Source: DASSKP01 sp035695045 (GTDB lineage Bacteria > Actinomycetota > Actinomycetes > JAFAQI01). Taken from it: 64,000 bases of DNA. This document shows, one piece after another, positions 17,891-26,518 of this stretch (the stretch's first letter is position 1; each line of letters begins with the position of its first letter). Below the pieces are notes generated by a model, which saw nothing but the letters and a program-made list of their open reading frames with translations, was not told the origin of the DNA and did no database searches. The stretch lies in contig DASSEX010000086.1 of the NCBI GenBank assembly GCA_035695045.1, positions 1 to 64,000 on the forward strand, given 5' to 3'. A program made the translations under genes and the position numbers.

Positions 17891-18652
17891 ATGGCCACGG
17901 TTGCGCTGCCCGCTGCCTGGATCGCCCAGGGCACACTGCCTCCCTGTTGTGCGCGGCACGGCGGCCCGGCCACGCGCATGGGCAAGCGCCGCTTCGACAC
18001 CAAGACGCCGTCCTGGGTGCTGCTTCTCGTCCTCGTCGCCCTCCTGCTCGCGGTGATCGTCGCCCTCGCGGTCCGCAAGTCGGTCCAGGGACAGATGCCC
18101 GAGTGCGAGAAGTGCGTCCAGGAGCGGAAGCGCTTCAAGCTGACCGTGCTCGGTGCCTGGGTCGGCGATGTCGTCGTACTGCTCCTGGCGGCCAACCTCG
18201 GTGGTGCCGGCTTCCTGCTGTGGCTGCTCGTCACGCTGGGGGCGCTCGTCTGGAGCTTCGCGGGCGGACAGCGGTACCGCGTCCACGGTTACCTGCGCAA
18301 GGACCAGCTGTGGGTGGACCTCAAGGGCGTGAGCGAGGAGTTCGCAGCGGCGGTCAACGCGGTCACCCAGCCGGTGCAGCAGCTTCCGGTGCAGCAGGTC
18401 GCACCGCAGATGGAGGCCCTGCCGGCTCAGCCGGTCGTCCCGTCGGAACCGTCCGCACCGGCCCCGCAGCCGGTGGCCGAACCGGTCATGGCTACCCCCG
18501 AGCCGGTCGCACCGCCGGAGCCGGTCGCACCGCCGGAGCCGGTCGCACCGCCGGAGCCGGTCGTCGCAGCGGCTCCCGAACCCGCGCCCGCCGCCGCTGC
18601 GCCGCTGTTCTCCGGACTGGCGACCCGCCCGACGATCCTGCCGAAGTTCTGA
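17891..18652 (+). CDS. Two-span membrane protein with proline-rich repeat tail
   Basis: 253 residues. The N-terminal cytosolic part carries LPPCCARHGGPA, a C-x-x-H-G-like motif seen at the start of many actinobacterial membrane proteins. Hydrophobic spans lie at about 43-60 and 95-118, with a short CEKC-containing loop between. The C-terminal 90 residues are Pro/Ala/Glu-rich, with tandem PEPVAP units encoded by an 18-base DNA repeat. No enzymatic domain is visible. ATG 17891 is chosen because the cysteine motif lies downstream of it. Confidence 0.72.
   Translation: MATVALPAAWIAQGTLPPCCARHGGPATRMGKRRFDTKTPSWVLLLVLVALLLAVIVALAVRKSVQGQMPECEKCVQERKRFKLTVLGAWVGDVVVLLLAANLGGAGFLLWLLVTLGALVWSFAGGQRYRVHGYLRKDQLWVDLKGVSEEFAAAVNAVTQPVQQLPVQQVAPQMEALPAQPVVPSEPSAPAPQPVAEPVMATPEPVAPPEPVAPPEPVAPPEPVVAAAPEPAPAAAAPLFSGLATRPTILPKF
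18500..18565. repeat. 18-base in-frame tandem repeat
   Basis: The unit gagccggtcgcaccgccg starts at 18500, 18518 and 18536, with a partial fourth copy at 18554. It encodes EPVAPP repeats in the tail of the membrane protein and could vary in copy number between strains. Confidence 0.85.
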
Positions 18653-18665
18653 CCGGCAAGCCCGC

Positions 18666-19127
18666 TCAGTCGTCGTAGCCCGCTGCCGGTGTGCCCGGCG
18701 CGTTGTAGACGCCCGGCCGCGCGTCCGGGTTCTCCACGCACACTTCGCCCTCCAGCCCGTCCGGGTCCCGGAAGAAGACGCTGAGGATGGGCCCGAAGTC
18801 CGTCACGAACCCGTCGGACGCGCCCCGCTCGACCAGTCGACGCCTGATCTCCCTGAACGACTCGACCGACTCGGCGCGCAGACCCAGATGGTCGATGCGG
18901 CCGCGACCGAACATCGGTGTCTGACGCTGCGCCTCGGTGTTGCCCTCGATCTCGAACACGTTGAAGTCCGCGCCTGCGCCGAGATCGATGAACGACAGGC
19001 GCATTCCCGGTCCTTCAGCCTTCTCGTGGGTCACCTTGGCATCGAACACGTCGCGGTAGAAGTCGTGCAGCCGAGCAGCATCCGAGGTGAGGATCGCGAC
19101 GTGCTGGAAGCCCGCGAGCAGAGTCAT
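18666..19127 (-). CDS. VOC-family (glyoxalase-like) metalloprotein
   Basis: 153 residues from ATG 19127. It has one full vicinal-oxygen-chelate unit: FQHVAILTSDAARLHDFYRDVF, RLSFIDLG, a second half RIDHLGLRAESVESFREIRRRL and SVFFRDPDGLEGEVC. The His and Glu residues match usual metal ligands. Possible roles include dioxygenase, epimerase or resistance proteins; none can be chosen. It is divergent from the SpoU methyltransferase gene, with starts about 10 bases apart. Confidence 0.83.
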   Translation of the reverse strand: MTLLAGFQHVAILTSDAARLHDFYRDVFDAKVTHEKAEGPGMRLSFIDLGAGADFNVFEIEGNTEAQRQTPMFGRGRIDHLGLRAESVESFREIRRRLVERGASDGFVTDFGPILSVFFRDPDGLEGEVCVENPDARPGVYNAPGTPAAGYDD

Positions 19128-19136
19128 GCGGCGATC

Positions 19137-19778
19137 ATGCCGCAGAATCGTCGCGTGACGGAGGACGTCGGCGTCGGGCCGCATCCGCAGCCGTGGCCGG
19201 ACGACGAACGGTTCGACCACGACCTGCTCGCGCACGGCGACCGACGCAACGTCGTCGACCGCTACCGCTACTGGCGGCGCGACGCCATCGTCGCCGACCT
19301 CGACACGCATCGGCATCCGTTCCATGTCGCGATCGAGAACTGGCAACACGACTTCAACATCGGTGCCGTCGTACGCAATGCCAACGCCTTCCTTGCTGCC
19401 GAGGTGCACATCGTCGGCAAGCGTCGATGGAACCGCCGGGGAGCGATGGTCACCGACGCCTACCAGCACGTACGGCATCACGCCGACCTTGCGGCGCTGG
19501 CCGACTGGGCGAAGTCGGAGTCACTGCCGATCGTCGGCATCGACAACCTTCCCGGCTCCCACGACATCACGACCGCCGAGCTCCCCCGCGCCTGCGTGCT
19601 CCTGTTCGGCCAGGAAGGCCCCGGACTTTCCGAAGCCGCCCGTCACGCCTGCACCTCGGTGCTGCACATCCCGCAGTTCGGATCCACGCGCTCGATCAAC
19701 GCCGGCGTCGCGTCGGGCATCGCGATGTACGAGTGGGTACGTCGACACTCGGCAGCGCACAGAGAGCCGCAGCACTAA
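19137..19778 (+). CDS. TrmH/SpoU-family RNA 2'-O-methyltransferase
   Basis: 213 residues from ATG 19137 (GTG 19155 possible). The three SPOUT motifs are clear: FNIGAVVRNANAF, LLFGQEGPGLS and IPQFGSTRSINAGVASGIA. The fold forms a trefoil knot that binds SAM and methylates ribose 2'-OH of tRNA or rRNA. The target is not determined. It is followed after 10 bases by the histone-tail-like gene, so the two may be cotranscribed. Confidence 0.9.
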   Translation: MPQNRRVTEDVGVGPHPQPWPDDERFDHDLLAHGDRRNVVDRYRYWRRDAIVADLDTHRHPFHVAIENWQHDFNIGAVVRNANAFLAAEVHIVGKRRWNRRGAMVTDAYQHVRHHADLAALADWAKSESLPIVGIDNLPGSHDITTAELPRACVLLFGQEGPGLSEAARHACTSVLHIPQFGSTRSINAGVASGIAMYEWVRRHSAAHREPQH

Positions 19779-19788
19779 CATTCGCCCC

Positions 19789-20652
19789 GTGCCACCGAGG
19801 AAGAAGAAGTCCGCAGCCACCCCGCCGCCGCTGACCGACGCCGAGGTCAAGGACCTCGCGTTCCGCGTCAAGGGCGGAGACTCGCCCCGGGTCATCGTGC
19901 GCAGCGCGTCCGCCGCCGTCCCGGCGGGAACCCGCGGCAACGTCATCCGCATCGGCAACCCGTCGGAAGGCGAGTACATCGTCGTCCGGCTCGGCCGCGA
20001 CCAGGTGCCGTTCGCCCCCACCGAGCTGAGCCTGTCCACGCGCGGCCGCGCGGCGGCCGGCACCAGCACGGCGACTCCCGCGCGTCCGGCTGCCGCCGCC
20101 CGTCCCGCCGCGGCCAAGAAGACCGCCGCTGCCTCCTCCCGCCCCGCGCGTACCTCCGCGCGGTCGACCGCCAAGACGGCCACCAAGGCGACCAAGTCGA
20201 CCCCGGCCAGGTCGAGCGCAGCGAAGTCGGCCAAGTCCGCCCCCGCGAGGACGACACAGGCCACGCGCTCCCCCGCGACGACCACCAAGGAGTCGTCGGC
20301 GAGCAAGGCCACGCCGGTCCGCACCTCGACGACGCGCGGCGCGGGGACGCGCAGCGGCCGCCGGAGCAAGGGCCGGTCGCCGCAGCCGCTGACGGTGACC
20401 ATGCGTTTCGCCGACAGTCGCTGGACGATCGAGGCCCAGCGCGGCAGCCGCCGCCTGGCCAAGGCGCAGCCGCTGCGTCCGGGGGCGGTCAGCGCCTTCG
20501 CCGAGCACGTCGACGAGCAGTCGGTGCGCGAGGCGCTGGTGGAGACGGTCGAGTCGTGCCGCGCCGTCGTCGAGGAGCAGGCGGCGATCCTGCGTGCCGA
20601 GCTCGACGCCGCCGAGGCCGCCCTCCGCGAGTACGACGCCCGGCGTCGCTGA
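19789..20652 (+). CDS. DUF6319-like protein with basic histone-like linker
   Basis: 287 residues from GTG 19789. The N-terminal 85 residues form a small domain (LTDAEVKDLAFRVKGGDSP, GEYIVVRLGRDQVPFAPTEL) like the actinobacterial DUF6319. A roughly 115-residue Ala/Lys/Thr/Ser/Pro/Arg linker follows, resembling the tails of HupB and histone H1, and suggests nucleic-acid binding. The C-terminal 85 residues are a folded domain ending in a helix (VEEQAAILRAELDAAEAALREYDARRR, coiled-coil-like). The role is unknown; a nucleoid- or RNA-associated function is inferred from composition. Confidence 0.7.
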   Translation: MPPRKKKSAATPPPLTDAEVKDLAFRVKGGDSPRVIVRSASAAVPAGTRGNVIRIGNPSEGEYIVVRLGRDQVPFAPTELSLSTRGRAAAGTSTATPARPAAAARPAAAKKTAAASSRPARTSARSTAKTATKATKSTPARSSAAKSAKSAPARTTQATRSPATTTKESSASKATPVRTSTTRGAGTRSGRRSKGRSPQPLTVTMRFADSRWTIEAQRGSRRLAKAQPLRPGAVSAFAEHVDEQSVREALVETVESCRAVVEEQAAILRAELDAAEAALREYDARRR

Positions 20653-20688
20653 GCGTCACCGCTCCCTGCCCTGCCTCGTTGCAGGGTC

Positions 20689-21771
20689 ATGAGGCGAACA
20701 CTCGCTGCGCTCACCGCTGCCGCCATCGCGTCCACCGGCGCCGCCACGGCGTACGCCGCCCACGCGCAACACCCGCGGCTGATGTGCACCGGCGACCCAT
20801 CGGTCGCGCACGCACTGACGGTGCGCGTCGCCGGTGAGAACGCCTCGGGCTACTACGCCGTCCCGAAGCACAGGGCGCGCGGCCTCGTCGTGTTCGACCA
20901 CGGTTACAGCCACACCGCGTGGAACTGGCGTCAGCACCTGACACAGGTCGCCGCGCGCGACGGTGTCATCGCCATCGCGATGGACTACCGGCACCAGCAG
21001 GACTCGCCGGTCGACCCGAAGACCGGTCTGAGCTCCTCACGCGGCTGGCGCGTGCAGGAAGGCGCCGACGACTCGATCGCCGCCGCGAAGCTCTTCGACG
21101 CGACCTGCCGCACCGGCGGCGTGAACACCGTCTACGGCATCAGCATGGGCGGCAACACGTCCGGCCTGGTCGCGGCCGAGGCCGCGAAGCGCGCCAGCGG
21201 CAAGCCGCTGTTCAACTACTGGTTCGCGATCGAGCCCGCGGTCAACGTGACCGAGACGTGGGCCGAGGCATCCGCCGTCGCGCAGAGCGGCAACACGTTC
21301 GCCGTCGACGCCACCCAGGACATCGAGCAGGAGATGGGTGGTACTCCCGCGGACGTGCCCGCCAGCTACCAGAGCCACACCGTCATGGCCCGCATGGCCG
21401 ACATCGCGGCCGCCGGCCTCTCCGGCGTGGCGGTCGTCCAGGGTGTCGACGACGGTCTCGTCCCCTACAACCAGAGCCGTGAGCTCGTCACCGCACTCCG
21501 CGCGGCGGGCATCCCCGTCGACGACGTCACCGTCGGCACCCGGGGCAGCGGAGAGGCCGGCACCACACTGTCGGGCAACGCACTCGGTCCCTTGGGCCAG
21601 GAGTCACCGTTCGCCGGCCACGCGTCGGAGGTCAGCAACACGCAGGTCGTCGGCCTGACGGGCTTCGCGCTCCTCGACCAGCTGTACGTGCACCACCAGG
21701 CGCCGGCTTGCCGCGAGTCGTTCCGCGACGGCGACACCGGCCAGTGGCAGATCAGTCCCGCGACCTGCTGA
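20689..21771 (+). CDS. Secreted alpha/beta hydrolase
   Basis: 360 residues with a signal peptide (RRTLAALTAAAIASTGAATAYAA). Alpha/beta hydrolase features: LVVFDHGYSHTAWNW (oxyanion region), nucleophile elbow GISMGGN, an acid in VVQGVDDGLVPYN and a late His in FAGHASE. Four cysteines suggest disulfides. It probably cleaves esters or peptides outside the cell; the substrate is not evident. It converges with the carboxypeptidase gene, 13 bases apart. Confidence 0.82.
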   Translation: MRRTLAALTAAAIASTGAATAYAAHAQHPRLMCTGDPSVAHALTVRVAGENASGYYAVPKHRARGLVVFDHGYSHTAWNWRQHLTQVAARDGVIAIAMDYRHQQDSPVDPKTGLSSSRGWRVQEGADDSIAAAKLFDATCRTGGVNTVYGISMGGNTSGLVAAEAAKRASGKPLFNYWFAIEPAVNVTETWAEASAVAQSGNTFAVDATQDIEQEMGGTPADVPASYQSHTVMARMADIAAAGLSGVAVVQGVDDGLVPYNQSRELVTALRAAGIPVDDVTVGTRGSGEAGTTLSGNALGPLGQESPFAGHASEVSNTQVVGLTGFALLDQLYVHHQAPACRESFRDGDTGQWQISPATC

Positions 21772-21784
21772 CAGCTCCGGGGGG

Positions 21785-23083
21785 TCAGCCCTGGTAGCGA
21801 CGCATGACCAGCACGGCGCGGTCGATCGCGTGCGCTGCATAGGTCAGGTTGCTGACGCCGTAGGTGAGGATCGAGAAGGTCACGCGACGGCCGAGACCGT
21901 CATAGGTGTAGCCGGACAAGGCGCGGTTGTAGCGCAGGGTGCCCGTCTTCGCCCAGACCTTGCCGGCGCCGATCGTGTCGCAGAACCGGTCGATCAGTGT
22001 GCCGCTGACGCAGCCGACCGGGAGCGAGGCGACGAGGGCGTCGGCTGCCGGCGACTTGGCGGCGTACTTCAGCAGCTTGACCTCGCCTCGCGCGGTCTCG
22101 TAGTCGCTGTAGGACAGCCCCGAGCCGTCCGTGGCGTAGCTGTCGGTGATGCCGGCGTCACTGATCAGCTTGTTGACCCGCCAGCGCTTCTCGATGTTGA
22201 GCAGCGACTCGGCGTAGAGGTTGTCCGACTCCAGCAGCGTGTGCCGGATCAGTCGTGACATCGGCGCCGACGAGTGTGAGGCGACAACTCGCTTCGCGAG
22301 GGAGTCCCTGACGATCCGGTCCTCGCCTCTGATCCAGACGCCTGCTTTCGCGAGCCGGTTGCGCAGCACATAGAGGTTGCCCTCGGTGGGATGACGGAGG
22401 TACGTCGTCGATCGGCTGAGGATGTCCTCGCGAACGGGGAACGGGGAGATCGGACCGACGTCGTACGGCACTGAGTCGGGCTGCCACCCAGAGCGCGTGG
22501 TCGCCATAGGCAGGGAACCGATGTCGAGCCGGAGCTCGCCGGTGACTCCGTGTATCCCGCTGTCGCGCACCTGCTGTGCGAGCGCGCTGAGATCCCGTAG
22601 GAGCAAGGAGGGATCGTTGCTGGACCTCACGACGAGGTTGCCGTGGAGAACGCCACCAGCCATCGAACCGCCGGCGCGGATCTGCGTCACCAACCGTCGA
22701 TCGGGGTTGGCGAGCAGAAGAGGAAGCGTGGTGAAGAGCTTCTGCGTCGACGCCGGACGGATGCGGGTGTCGGGGTGGACGGAGACGACCCGCCCGCGGC
22801 CGGCGATGTCGACGACGACGCCGTAACCCGCAGCCGTCGCCTTCGACAACCGCTCACGGATCGCAGACGTCAAGGTGCTGTCGATCGTCGAGGTCGAGGA
22901 GCTGGGCAGCAGCTGCGACAGCGCCGCGGCGGTGAGCGGGCTCGTGCGCACGACGGACGGCGGGACCGCGGCAGCGGCACGCGTCGGCGTGACCGTGATG
23001 CCGGCGGCGAGGACGCCACCGGAGAGGACGGCGACCGCCCCCATCGCGATCAGCCCGTCGAGACGACGATTCCCCACCCGCAC
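21785..23083 (-). CDS. dacB: D-alanyl-D-alanine carboxypeptidase/endopeptidase (PBP4/DacB family)
   Basis: 432 residues with an N-terminal membrane/signal segment (LIAMGAVAVLSGGVLAAGI). Active-site motifs: SxxK as ASTQK (S112, K115), SDN as ESDNLYAE (S286) and KTG (K379-G381). The large insertion between SxxK and SDN is the S13/PBP4 hallmark. It trims peptidoglycan stem peptides outside the membrane. It is divergent from the ligase gene. Confidence 0.92.
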   Translation of the reverse strand: MRVGNRRLDGLIAMGAVAVLSGGVLAAGITVTPTRAAAAVPPSVVRTSPLTAAALSQLLPSSSTSTIDSTLTSAIRERLSKATAAGYGVVVDIAGRGRVVSVHPDTRIRPASTQKLFTTLPLLLANPDRRLVTQIRAGGSMAGGVLHGNLVVRSSNDPSLLLRDLSALAQQVRDSGIHGVTGELRLDIGSLPMATTRSGWQPDSVPYDVGPISPFPVREDILSRSTTYLRHPTEGNLYVLRNRLAKAGVWIRGEDRIVRDSLAKRVVASHSSAPMSRLIRHTLLESDNLYAESLLNIEKRWRVNKLISDAGITDSYATDGSGLSYSDYETARGEVKLLKYAAKSPAADALVASLPVGCVSGTLIDRFCDTIGAGKVWAKTGTLRYNRALSGYTYDGLGRRVTFSILTYGVSNLTYAAHAIDRAVLVMRRYQG

Positions 23084-23174
23084 ACCTTGATCCTCGGCAT
23101 CCGGCAGGAGGACTGCAGGAGTTCCCTGCGGATATCACCTTTGCGCCACATCTTGGCACCGGAAGAATGCTCTC

Positions 23175-24683
23175 GTGCTTCTCGCCGAAGTCGTCGCCGC
23201 CTCGCGGGACGTCGCCGGCACCAGCGCCCGATCGGCCAAGATCGCGCGGCTCGCCGACCTGCTCCGCGCCGGTGGCGCCGAGCACGCCTCCGTGCTCGTG
23301 CCGTGGCTCGCAGGCGAGCTCCGGCAGCGCCGGACCGGCATCGGCTGGGCCGCGCTGCGCGACGCTCCCCCGCCTGCCTCCGCGCCCGGACTGCGCGTCG
23401 TCGAGGTCGACGAGGCGCTGGAGACCGCCGCGGGACTCTCGGGGCCGGGCTCGACGACCGCTCGGCGCGAGCTGGTGCACTCCCTGCTCGGCCGGGCCAC
23501 GGCGGACGAGCAGCAGTTCCTTCGCGCATTGATCTCCGGCGAGCTGCGGCAAGGAGCGCTCGAGGGCGTGATGCTCGACGCGGTCGCGAAGGCCGCCGAG
23601 GTGCCGCTCCCGGCGGTGCGACGCGCGGCGATGCTCTGCGGAGCTGCGGCGCCGGTGGCGGTCGCGGCGATGACGTCGGGTGCGGCCGGGCTGGCGGAGT
23701 TCGGCCTGCAGGTCGGCCGCCCGCTGCGGCCGATGCTGGCGTCGACCGCCGGCTCCATCGGGGAGGCGCTGGGGAAGCTCGGCGAAGCCGCGGTCGAGTG
23801 GAAGCTCGACGGCATCCGGGTCCAGGTCCATCGCTCCGGTTCCGAGGTCGGTGTCTTCACCCGATCACTCGACGACATCACCGGCCGGGTGCCGGAGCTG
23901 GTCGCCGCAGCGCAGGCAGTCCCGATCTCGTCGTTCGTGCTCGACGGCGAGGCGATCGCACTGCGCGACGACGGACGTCCGCGACCGTTCCAGGAGACCG
24001 GCTCGCGCGCAGCGACGCAGTCGGCGGGTGCGCCGCTCGGATTGTCATGGTTCGTCTTCGACGCGCTGCACATCGGCGGTGCCGACCTGCTCGACCTGCC
24101 GTTCGGGGAGCGGCACCGGGCACTCGTCGAGGCGTTGCCGCAGTCACTGCTCGTGCCGCGCGTCGTCACCGCGTCGGTCGACGAGGCGGAGGCGTTCTTC
24201 CACGAGACGGTCGCGCGAGGTCACGAGGGGGTCGTCGTGAAGTCCCTGGAGGCGCCGTACGACGCCGGTCGGCGCGGCGCGTCGTGGCTGAAGGTCAAGC
24301 CCGTGCACACGCTGGACCTCGTCGTGCTCGCCGCGGAGTGGGGGCATGGCCGCCGTCGGGGCTGGCTGTCGAACCTGCATCTCGGCGCGCGCGACCCGTC
24401 GACAGGGACGTTCGTGATGCTGGGCAAGACGTTCAAGGGACTGACCGACGAGCTCCTGCGCTGGCAGACCGAACGGTTCCTCCAGCTGGAGACGTCCCGC
24501 AACGAGTGGCAGGTCTTCGTCCGGCCCGAGCTCGTGGTCGAGATCGCCTTTGACGGCGTACAGACCTCGCCGCGCTATCCGGGTGGCGTTGCGCTGCGCT
24601 TCGCACGAGTGCTGCGCTATCGGGACGACAAGGGTGCGGACGAAGCCGACACGCTGGATGCGGTCCGCGCGCTACTCCCCTGA
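23175..24683 (+). CDS. ligB: ATP-dependent DNA ligase, LigB type
   Basis: 502 residues from GTG 23175. The AMP-accepting motif I is EWKLDGIR (K210), with later motifs FVLDGEAIA, HEGVVVKS, and WLKVKPVHTLDLVVL plus an OB-fold containing LGKTFKGLTDELL. Length and order match mycobacterial LigB (Rv3062 type), which seals nicks in duplex DNA using ATP and is non-essential beside NAD-dependent LigA. The N-terminal DNA-binding domain (residues 1-180) is complete. It appears monocistronic, divergent from dacB. Confidence 0.95.
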   Translation: MLLAEVVAASRDVAGTSARSAKIARLADLLRAGGAEHASVLVPWLAGELRQRRTGIGWAALRDAPPPASAPGLRVVEVDEALETAAGLSGPGSTTARRELVHSLLGRATADEQQFLRALISGELRQGALEGVMLDAVAKAAEVPLPAVRRAAMLCGAAAPVAVAAMTSGAAGLAEFGLQVGRPLRPMLASTAGSIGEALGKLGEAAVEWKLDGIRVQVHRSGSEVGVFTRSLDDITGRVPELVAAAQAVPISSFVLDGEAIALRDDGRPRPFQETGSRAATQSAGAPLGLSWFVFDALHIGGADLLDLPFGERHRALVEALPQSLLVPRVVTASVDEAEAFFHETVARGHEGVVVKSLEAPYDAGRRGASWLKVKPVHTLDLVVLAAEWGHGRRRGWLSNLHLGARDPSTGTFVMLGKTFKGLTDELLRWQTERFLQLETSRNEWQVFVRPELVVEIAFDGVQTSPRYPGGVALRFARVLRYRDDKGADEADTLDAVRALLP

Positions 24684-24717
24684 CCTCGTGTCGAGCATCC
24701 GGCGTTGTACCAGGCGA

Positions 24718-25371
24718 CTAGTCCGTCGATCGGCGAGTGAACGTGAGATGGGTGACGCCACTCGGCGAGCTGACCGCCTCGATGTCGAACCGCCGATCGA
24801 TGTCGCCGAGCCCGTCCCAGAGGCGCTCGCCGCGTCCGAGAAGGATCGGCACGACCGCGATGTGCATGTGGTCGACCAGGTCGGCGGCGAGGAACTGACG
24901 GACTGTCGAGACCCCTCCACCGATGCGGACGTCGAGGCCGGCGGCCAGTTCGCGTGCCAGGTCGAGAGCCTCGGCGGGACCTTTGTCGACGAAGTGGAAC
25001 GTCGTGCCGCCCTGCATCTCGAGAGTGGGCCTGACGTGATGAGTGAGCACGACGACAGGCGTATGGAACGGCGGGTTGTCGCCCCACCAGCCCTGCCACT
25101 CCTCGTCGATCCAGGGGCCGCGCTGGTATCCGAACTTGTTGCGCCCCATGATCTCCGCGCCGATCCCGGTTGCCCACTGGCTCGCGAAGGCGTCGTCGAT
25201 GCCGCTGGTCCCGTCTGCTCGCCCCTGCTGGGCACGGAAAGCCCGCGTCGGGAAGAACCACTCGTGCAACCGGTGGCCGGCGTGCCCGAACGGCGCTTCC
25301 AGGCTCTGCCCTTCGCCGGTGCCGAAACCGTCGAGAGAGATCGCGAAGTTGTGGACCCGCACCAGCGACAC
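24718..25371 (-). CDS. Dihydrofolate-reductase-family (RibD C-terminal-like) protein
   Basis: 217 residues from GTG 25371, with ggaggg just upstream. DHFR/RibD-like pattern: VHNFAISLDGFGTGEGQ, IMGRNKFGYQRGPW, VVVLTHHVRPT, VRIGGGVSTVRQFL and the late MHIAVVPILLGRGERLW. The family reduces pteridine- or flavin-precursor-like compounds with NADPH; most paralogues such as this one have unknown substrates. Upstream on the same strand is a small zinc-ribbon-like gene. Confidence 0.87.
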   Translation of the reverse strand: MSLVRVHNFAISLDGFGTGEGQSLEAPFGHAGHRLHEWFFPTRAFRAQQGRADGTSGIDDAFASQWATGIGAEIMGRNKFGYQRGPWIDEEWQGWWGDNPPFHTPVVVLTHHVRPTLEMQGGTTFHFVDKGPAEALDLARELAAGLDVRIGGGVSTVRQFLAADLVDHMHIAVVPILLGRGERLWDGLGDIDRRFDIEAVSSPSGVTHLTFTRRSTD

Positions 25372-25439
25372 ATGCCCTCCTTGCCGTCGAAGCGCGACTC
25401 GTCGTGACGACGAGGGCCCATCCTGCCCTGCCGCTCGCC

Positions 25440-25661
25440 TCAGCTCGTCGGGCAGCGCCGGAAGCGCTTGCCGTCGGCATTCGTGTCGCGCTCGTGCGCT
25501 GACTCGCGCTGGCCGCAGAACGGGCACACCGGGTCGGCCTCGGCCTTCTCCCACGGCCCTTCGTAGTGACCCACGTGCGGTGGACCGAAGAACTTCAGGT
25601 TGAAGCGGTTCCACCGTGAGACGCGGGTCTCTGCCGGCTGGTCGTGCTGGCGTCGCTTCAC
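25440..25661 (-). CDS. Small zinc-ribbon-like protein, 73 aa
   Basis: GTG start at 25661. The basic N-terminus is followed by RFNLKFFGPPHVGHYEGPW and a single CPFCGQRESAHERD motif with a final Cys (RCPTS), which could bind zinc with help from His. No known function. The compact composition and position upstream of the DHFR-like gene (68-base gap, same strand) suggest a short operon. Confidence 0.68.
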   Translation of the reverse strand: MKRRQHDQPAETRVSRWNRFNLKFFGPPHVGHYEGPWEKAEADPVCPFCGQRESAHERDTNADGKRFRRCPTS

Positions 25662-25773
25662 GGGACGCGCTCCTGATTCTTCGTCGCGGCTGCTGCTCGG
25701 GCCTTCACCAACAGCAACCTGCGCACCCGGCAGGACATTTCCGGACCAGAACGGACGCGACTCCCCGTCCGGT

Positions 25774-26400
25774 TCAGGGTTGCGCGGCCGCGTCAGCCAC
25801 GGTGGGCTCGATCGGGCTGACCTCGAGCACTCTGCCGGGGTCGCCGGGCGGGCACTGGCCCATGATCGGGTAGCGACCGATGCCGGCGTTCAGCTCTCGG
25901 CCCGAGCCAGGCATGCGGACGCTGATCCTCATCGCCGGCGGGCCTTGCATGCCGTTGACGCAGACGACCTGGTTGATGATCACCCAGGCGGAAGCGTCCG
26001 GACGCAGCTCAACGCGTCGCGGGCGAGCCGACGTGACCATCTGGTCGCCGTTGTGCCCGACGGTGAACGCCACGCGCGACCCCCGGGACGTGCTGAGGCG
26101 CACGGACGGATATCCCTCGAGGTCGCACGTCGTGTCGCCGGCGTTCAGCAGCTGCAGCAGCCGCGACTCCTGCTGCGTTGCCTCGGAGAGTCGCTGCACC
26201 ACGAGCCGCAGGTCGGCGGCGGCGCACGTGGGCGCCGATCCGCCGGTGCTGAAGACGGCGTCGAGCGTGGACGCAACCGGCGACACGCTGGTCGTCACCG
26301 GCGCGACGGGCGGCGGACCGGGCGCCGACGCAGGCGCGCTGTTTCCGGAACACCCCGCCAGTGCGGCCATGAGGGCGACGCTCAGGCCGACTTCGCGCAT
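25774..26400 (-). CDS. DUF4232-type exported lipoprotein
   Basis: 208 residues from ATG 26400 (ATG 26421 possible). The signal peptide ends in a lipobox LAGC, so the mature protein is likely membrane-anchored outside the cell. A Pro/Thr/Ser linker precedes a beta-sandwich-like domain with the DUF4232 pattern: CAAADLRL, LLQLLNAGDTTCDLEGYPSVRLS and a late VVCVNG. Function unknown. A perfect terminator hairpin lies between its start and the end of the SDR gene upstream on the same strand. Confidence 0.82.
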   Translation of the reverse strand: MREVGLSVALMAALAGCSGNSAPASAPGPPPVAPVTTSVSPVASTLDAVFSTGGSAPTCAAADLRLVVQRLSEATQQESRLLQLLNAGDTTCDLEGYPSVRLSTSRGSRVAFTVGHNGDQMVTSARPRRVELRPDASAWVIINQVVCVNGMQGPPAMRISVRMPGSGRELNAGIGRYPIMGQCPPGDPGRVLEVSPIEPTVADAAAQP

Positions 26401-26466
26401 GCTCACATCTGCAGCACGCATAAGCCACCAAAGCGGTTGCCCGTCCGGAACCCTGCCCGGAAAGCA

Positions 26467-26506
26467 ATCGCGGGCTGATCGCGTTCTAGCGCGATCAGCC
26501 CGCGAT
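26467..26506. terminator. Perfect 17-bp hairpin terminator
   Basis: atcgcgggctgatcgcg (26467-26483), loop ttctag, cgcgatcagcccgcgat (26490-26506). It lies downstream of the minus-strand SDR gene and upstream of the DUF4232 gene. There is no T-run, as is common in GC-rich actinobacteria. Its outer 13 bases recur in the hairpin at 60572-60615. Confidence 0.85.
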
Positions 26507-26518
26507 CGGGTGGAAGCG

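Noticed and set aside
16916..18286. 456-codon minus-strand frame including RraA
   Set aside because: Only the last 187 codons (from 17479) resemble RraA; the earlier part is the antisense of the YkgJ-like and membrane-protein genes.
22643..24553. 636-codon plus-strand frame over dacB start and ligB
   Set aside because: Arg/Gly-rich composition, no motifs; the true genes (SxxK/KTG and EWKLDGIR) use other frames.
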